From contig OX243815.1 of assembly GCA_945859605.1 (NCBI GenBank), forward strand, positions 27,656,774-27,720,773: a DNA stretch of 64,000 bases. The letters are read 5' to 3'. Position 1 is the stretch's first letter, and every line of letters begins with the position of its first letter. Position numbers and translations under genes: made by a program. This document shows positions 61,561 to 64,000 of the stretch, one piece after another. The DNA is from Lumbricus rubellus (lineage: Eukaryota; Annelida; Clitellata; Crassiclitellata; Lumbricidae). The notes under the pieces were generated by a model, which worked only from the letters and a program-made list of their open reading frames with translations, did no database searches and was not told the DNA's origin.

Positions 61561-62679
61561 TGATTCCAAAAGTATTTTCTATATGCAGAGGATAAATATT
61601 GAGACATTCCAGTGCATATGAAATGCTTCAGACCTCTACTTAATCTTTGCAATTTTCAGCAACATTGGCACATTGATTGTGCAGCAATGCTGCATGCATT
61701 GCAGTGCTATCCTGGTATCAAACCCTATTTTCTCATTCCTGTTGATAATTTTCCTTTAATCCTGGAAGCATAGATTGTTCAGTAGGTTGACCGATGTTTG
61801 ATTTACTTAGTTGCTGATTATAGGCCTACAATGTTGCCAGAATTTTTATATGCCACAACTTGATACTTTAGTTTATTGTCACTAATACAATTTCAATTTC
61901 GAGCTATATGATTAAATCACAAAAAACCAGTAATTGAATGTGCTATTCTCGTACACCTCAGCTTTGTTTTGATTCTTAGTATCAAGACGTTGACTTCAAT
62001 TTGTTTTTTTGTGACTCTTTAGTGCAAAATTAGTTGTTCAGATGTCATATGCAAAGGGTTCCAATGTTGGGTTGCTTGTTACAATTTCAATGTAAATCCA
62101 TACATTTGACAGTCAGAGCTATTTGCTTTGGGTTCAGGGGGGTGTCACAGCTTGGCTTTTTCTTAGCATAACACAAAGAAACGTGAGTCATAAGCAGACG
62201 CTGTTAGCAGCTTAATTATCGAGACAGAAATAGTTGAATGACGTAAATTGCCTGCCGGTAAAATTGTCTCGCCTATGTAACTGTCCTCCTTTGTGATCTT
62301 TTTTCCGTGCATGCCAGCGGAGATAAACGACATCAGGTGATGAATATGAGTAATTCGGGCAGGTACCTGAAAGCCAGTTCATCTTTGCGAAGCGTTAAGA
62401 AATGGGTGTTTTAGCAGTTTGCAAAATGTTTTTTTAAAGTGATAATGCGATGAGTTAAAGTCAGCAGCATCTGCTTTCTGTTTTGATGTTGCTATGAGCG
62501 GTTTCTTTCAGCTGAGGTCATGGCCTCGCATTGGTGCAACTTTCAGAGCGCTGCAAAATTGTGCATTTCTTCATATTTTTGTGCATTTAGAGGTTTATAT
62601 TTTGACGTTCTTGATCATAACATTGCGTGGCTGGAGATCAGGAAAAACTTCTCTGGTCTGGTTTTTCCATGCTTTACAG

Positions 62680-64000
62680 GATGTTGGCATCTCTCTGCTT
62701 TCTAGATGCCGCAGCATGGTACATAAGCTAGATGAAATTCGCGAGGTTCTCAGTCAACTGCCTGTCTCTATTCTGGCCCTGTCGGAGACCTGGTTGGAGT
62801 CGGAATTTGAGGATACTATTAATGTGCCCAACTACAAATTTATACATAAGTCTAGAGGGGGGAATCTAGGAGGAGGAGGGGTGGGCTTTTTTGTTAGGGA
62901 TACCATTAAATTCCAATTGTACGAAGAAAAAAGTGAACATAAAACTTATGAGGGTCTTTTCATCAAAACTTATTTACCTAGCACAACATGTTTAGTAGGA
63001 GTTTTGTATAGGCCCCCAGGACAAAACTTGGTCGAATTCAATGCTGAAATAGAGGTCTTATTCTCCAGTATTGTCAAGGGAACCAAAGATATTGTCCTAC
63101 TAGGAGGTTTTAACATTGACCTATTAAAAATCAATGAACATAAAGAAACTAATATATTTTATAATAACCTGACTTCCCATCAGCTTATCCCAGCCATCAC
63201 GAAACCCACTCGTATCACACCAACCTCATCAACTTTGATTGATAACATATTCACTAATGCCTGGTCTAGTCTGATTGATTCAACCATTTTCATAGCTGAC
63301 TTGTCTGATCACCTGCCAGTATTCGCACACTTTGCATTTGGTAATTACAAGAGAAGCTTCCCGAATTATTATGACCATCGCATAATTAATGAGGAAAGAT
63401 CAGAACAATTTAAATCCCTACTTGCTGATAGTAATTGGGATAATGTCTCGACTGCATGCAATAATGGAGATGCTGACGGGGCATATGAAGTGTTTATTGA
63501 AAAATATAAAAACGCTTATGATCAGGCCTTCCCGATTGTGTCTAAAAAAAATAACGCTAAGGGGTCTAGATTTAAGCAACCCTGGATGACTGCTGGGCTC
63601 CTCAAGTCTAGTAAGAAGAAAGCTTCATTGTACTTAAAATATATAAAAAATCCAAATGCTTATAATAAAAATAAATTTACTGTATATAGGAATAAATTTA
63701 AGGCTATTAGAGTCAAAGCAGAAAAAAATTACTATGCATCTGAATTCTGCAAATATAAAGACGACCTAAAGAGGACTTGGAAACTCATTCGCTCCATAAT
63801 GCAATTGGAAAATAAGGAGACACAAATTGAATCGTTAAAAATTAACGGAGAAAATGTTAAAGATCCAGAAAAAATGGCCAATAGCTTCAATAACTACTTC
63901 ACCAACATAGCCCATTCTTTGGCAAAGAAAATACCAGATTCACCTCTCCCTTACCATAGTTACTTACAGGCCCCTCGGCAGAACTCTATGGGTTTCCTAA
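62680..64000 (+). mobile_element. LINE (APE-type), ORF2 5' part, runs off the edge
   Basis: One frame is open from about 62,680 to the last base; the first in-frame ATG is 62,716 (428 codons to the edge). It begins with the apurinic endonuclease domain: 'LDEIREVLSQLPVSILALSE', TWLES, 'SRGGNLGGGGVGFFVRD', 'GVLYRPPG', 'DIVLLGGFNID' and 'LSDHLPVFAHF'. The linker before the polymerase follows ('WKLIRSIMQLENKE', 'FNNYFTNIAHSLAKKI'). CR1/L2/Jockey-like LINEs share this order. The usual GDFN is GGFN (Gly codon 63,106-63,108), removing a catalytic Asp. The reverse transcriptase lies beyond the window. The PLEKHG5 gene appears to host it in an intron. Confidence 0.9.

Overview
This is a window of animal nuclear DNA. 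Genes have many short exons, introns begin GT and end AG, and there are many SINEs, LINE fragments and small DNA transposons. Three split genes have clear metazoan orthologues: LRRC23, UBXN10 and PLEKHG5. The non-coding DNA is full of the palindrome TAGGCCTA, carries fold-back transposons with tandem-repeat arms, and has several hAT and LINE families. I infer a marine invertebrate deuterostome, echinoderm-like; the gene content alone does not prove this.

Layout. From 1 to 12.4 kb is intergenic and repeat-rich: a tRNA-derived SINE, two fold-back elements at 5.0-5.6 and 6.65-7.48 kb, and microsatellites. At 12.5 kb (+) is a single-coding-exon gene for a 210-residue Pro/Ser/Thr-rich protein, possibly of the PRR15 family. 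From 13.2 to 16 kb are three small DNA elements and a 5'-truncated LINE. From 23.3 down to 16.7 kb (-) is LRRC23; I could join eight exons in one consistent phase to give 433 residues. From 28.5 down to 26.6 kb (-) is UBXN10, two coding exons and 281 residues. From 29 to 32 kb is intergenic, with a long-TIR element holding three telomere-like 65-bp repeats. From about 32 kb to beyond the window end (+) is PLEKHG5, a RhoGEF. It has a likely non-coding first exon near 32.2 kb and nine coding exons from 41,466 to 54,487 (660 residues, through the Ras-binding-like domain). Further exons, including the DH-PH part, must lie beyond or among the repeats. A LINE with an apparently damaged endonuclease runs off the right edge, still open.

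Functional theme. LRRC23 (radial spoke) and UBXN10 (ciliary p97/VCP adaptor) are both cilium genes and lie in tandem on the minus strand. PLEKHG5 is a Rho activator.

The most unusual items are: a pair of fold-back elements that share an internal repeat but have unrelated terminal repeat arrays; a 38-bp tandem triplication of a PLEKHG5 splice acceptor whose upstream copies would cause early termination; a GC-AG intron in LRRC23 next to a tandem repeat; a minisatellite of CRE palindromes; three different transposon-like elements sharing one telomere-like core; and a SINE/LINE 3'-tail partnership present in many copies.
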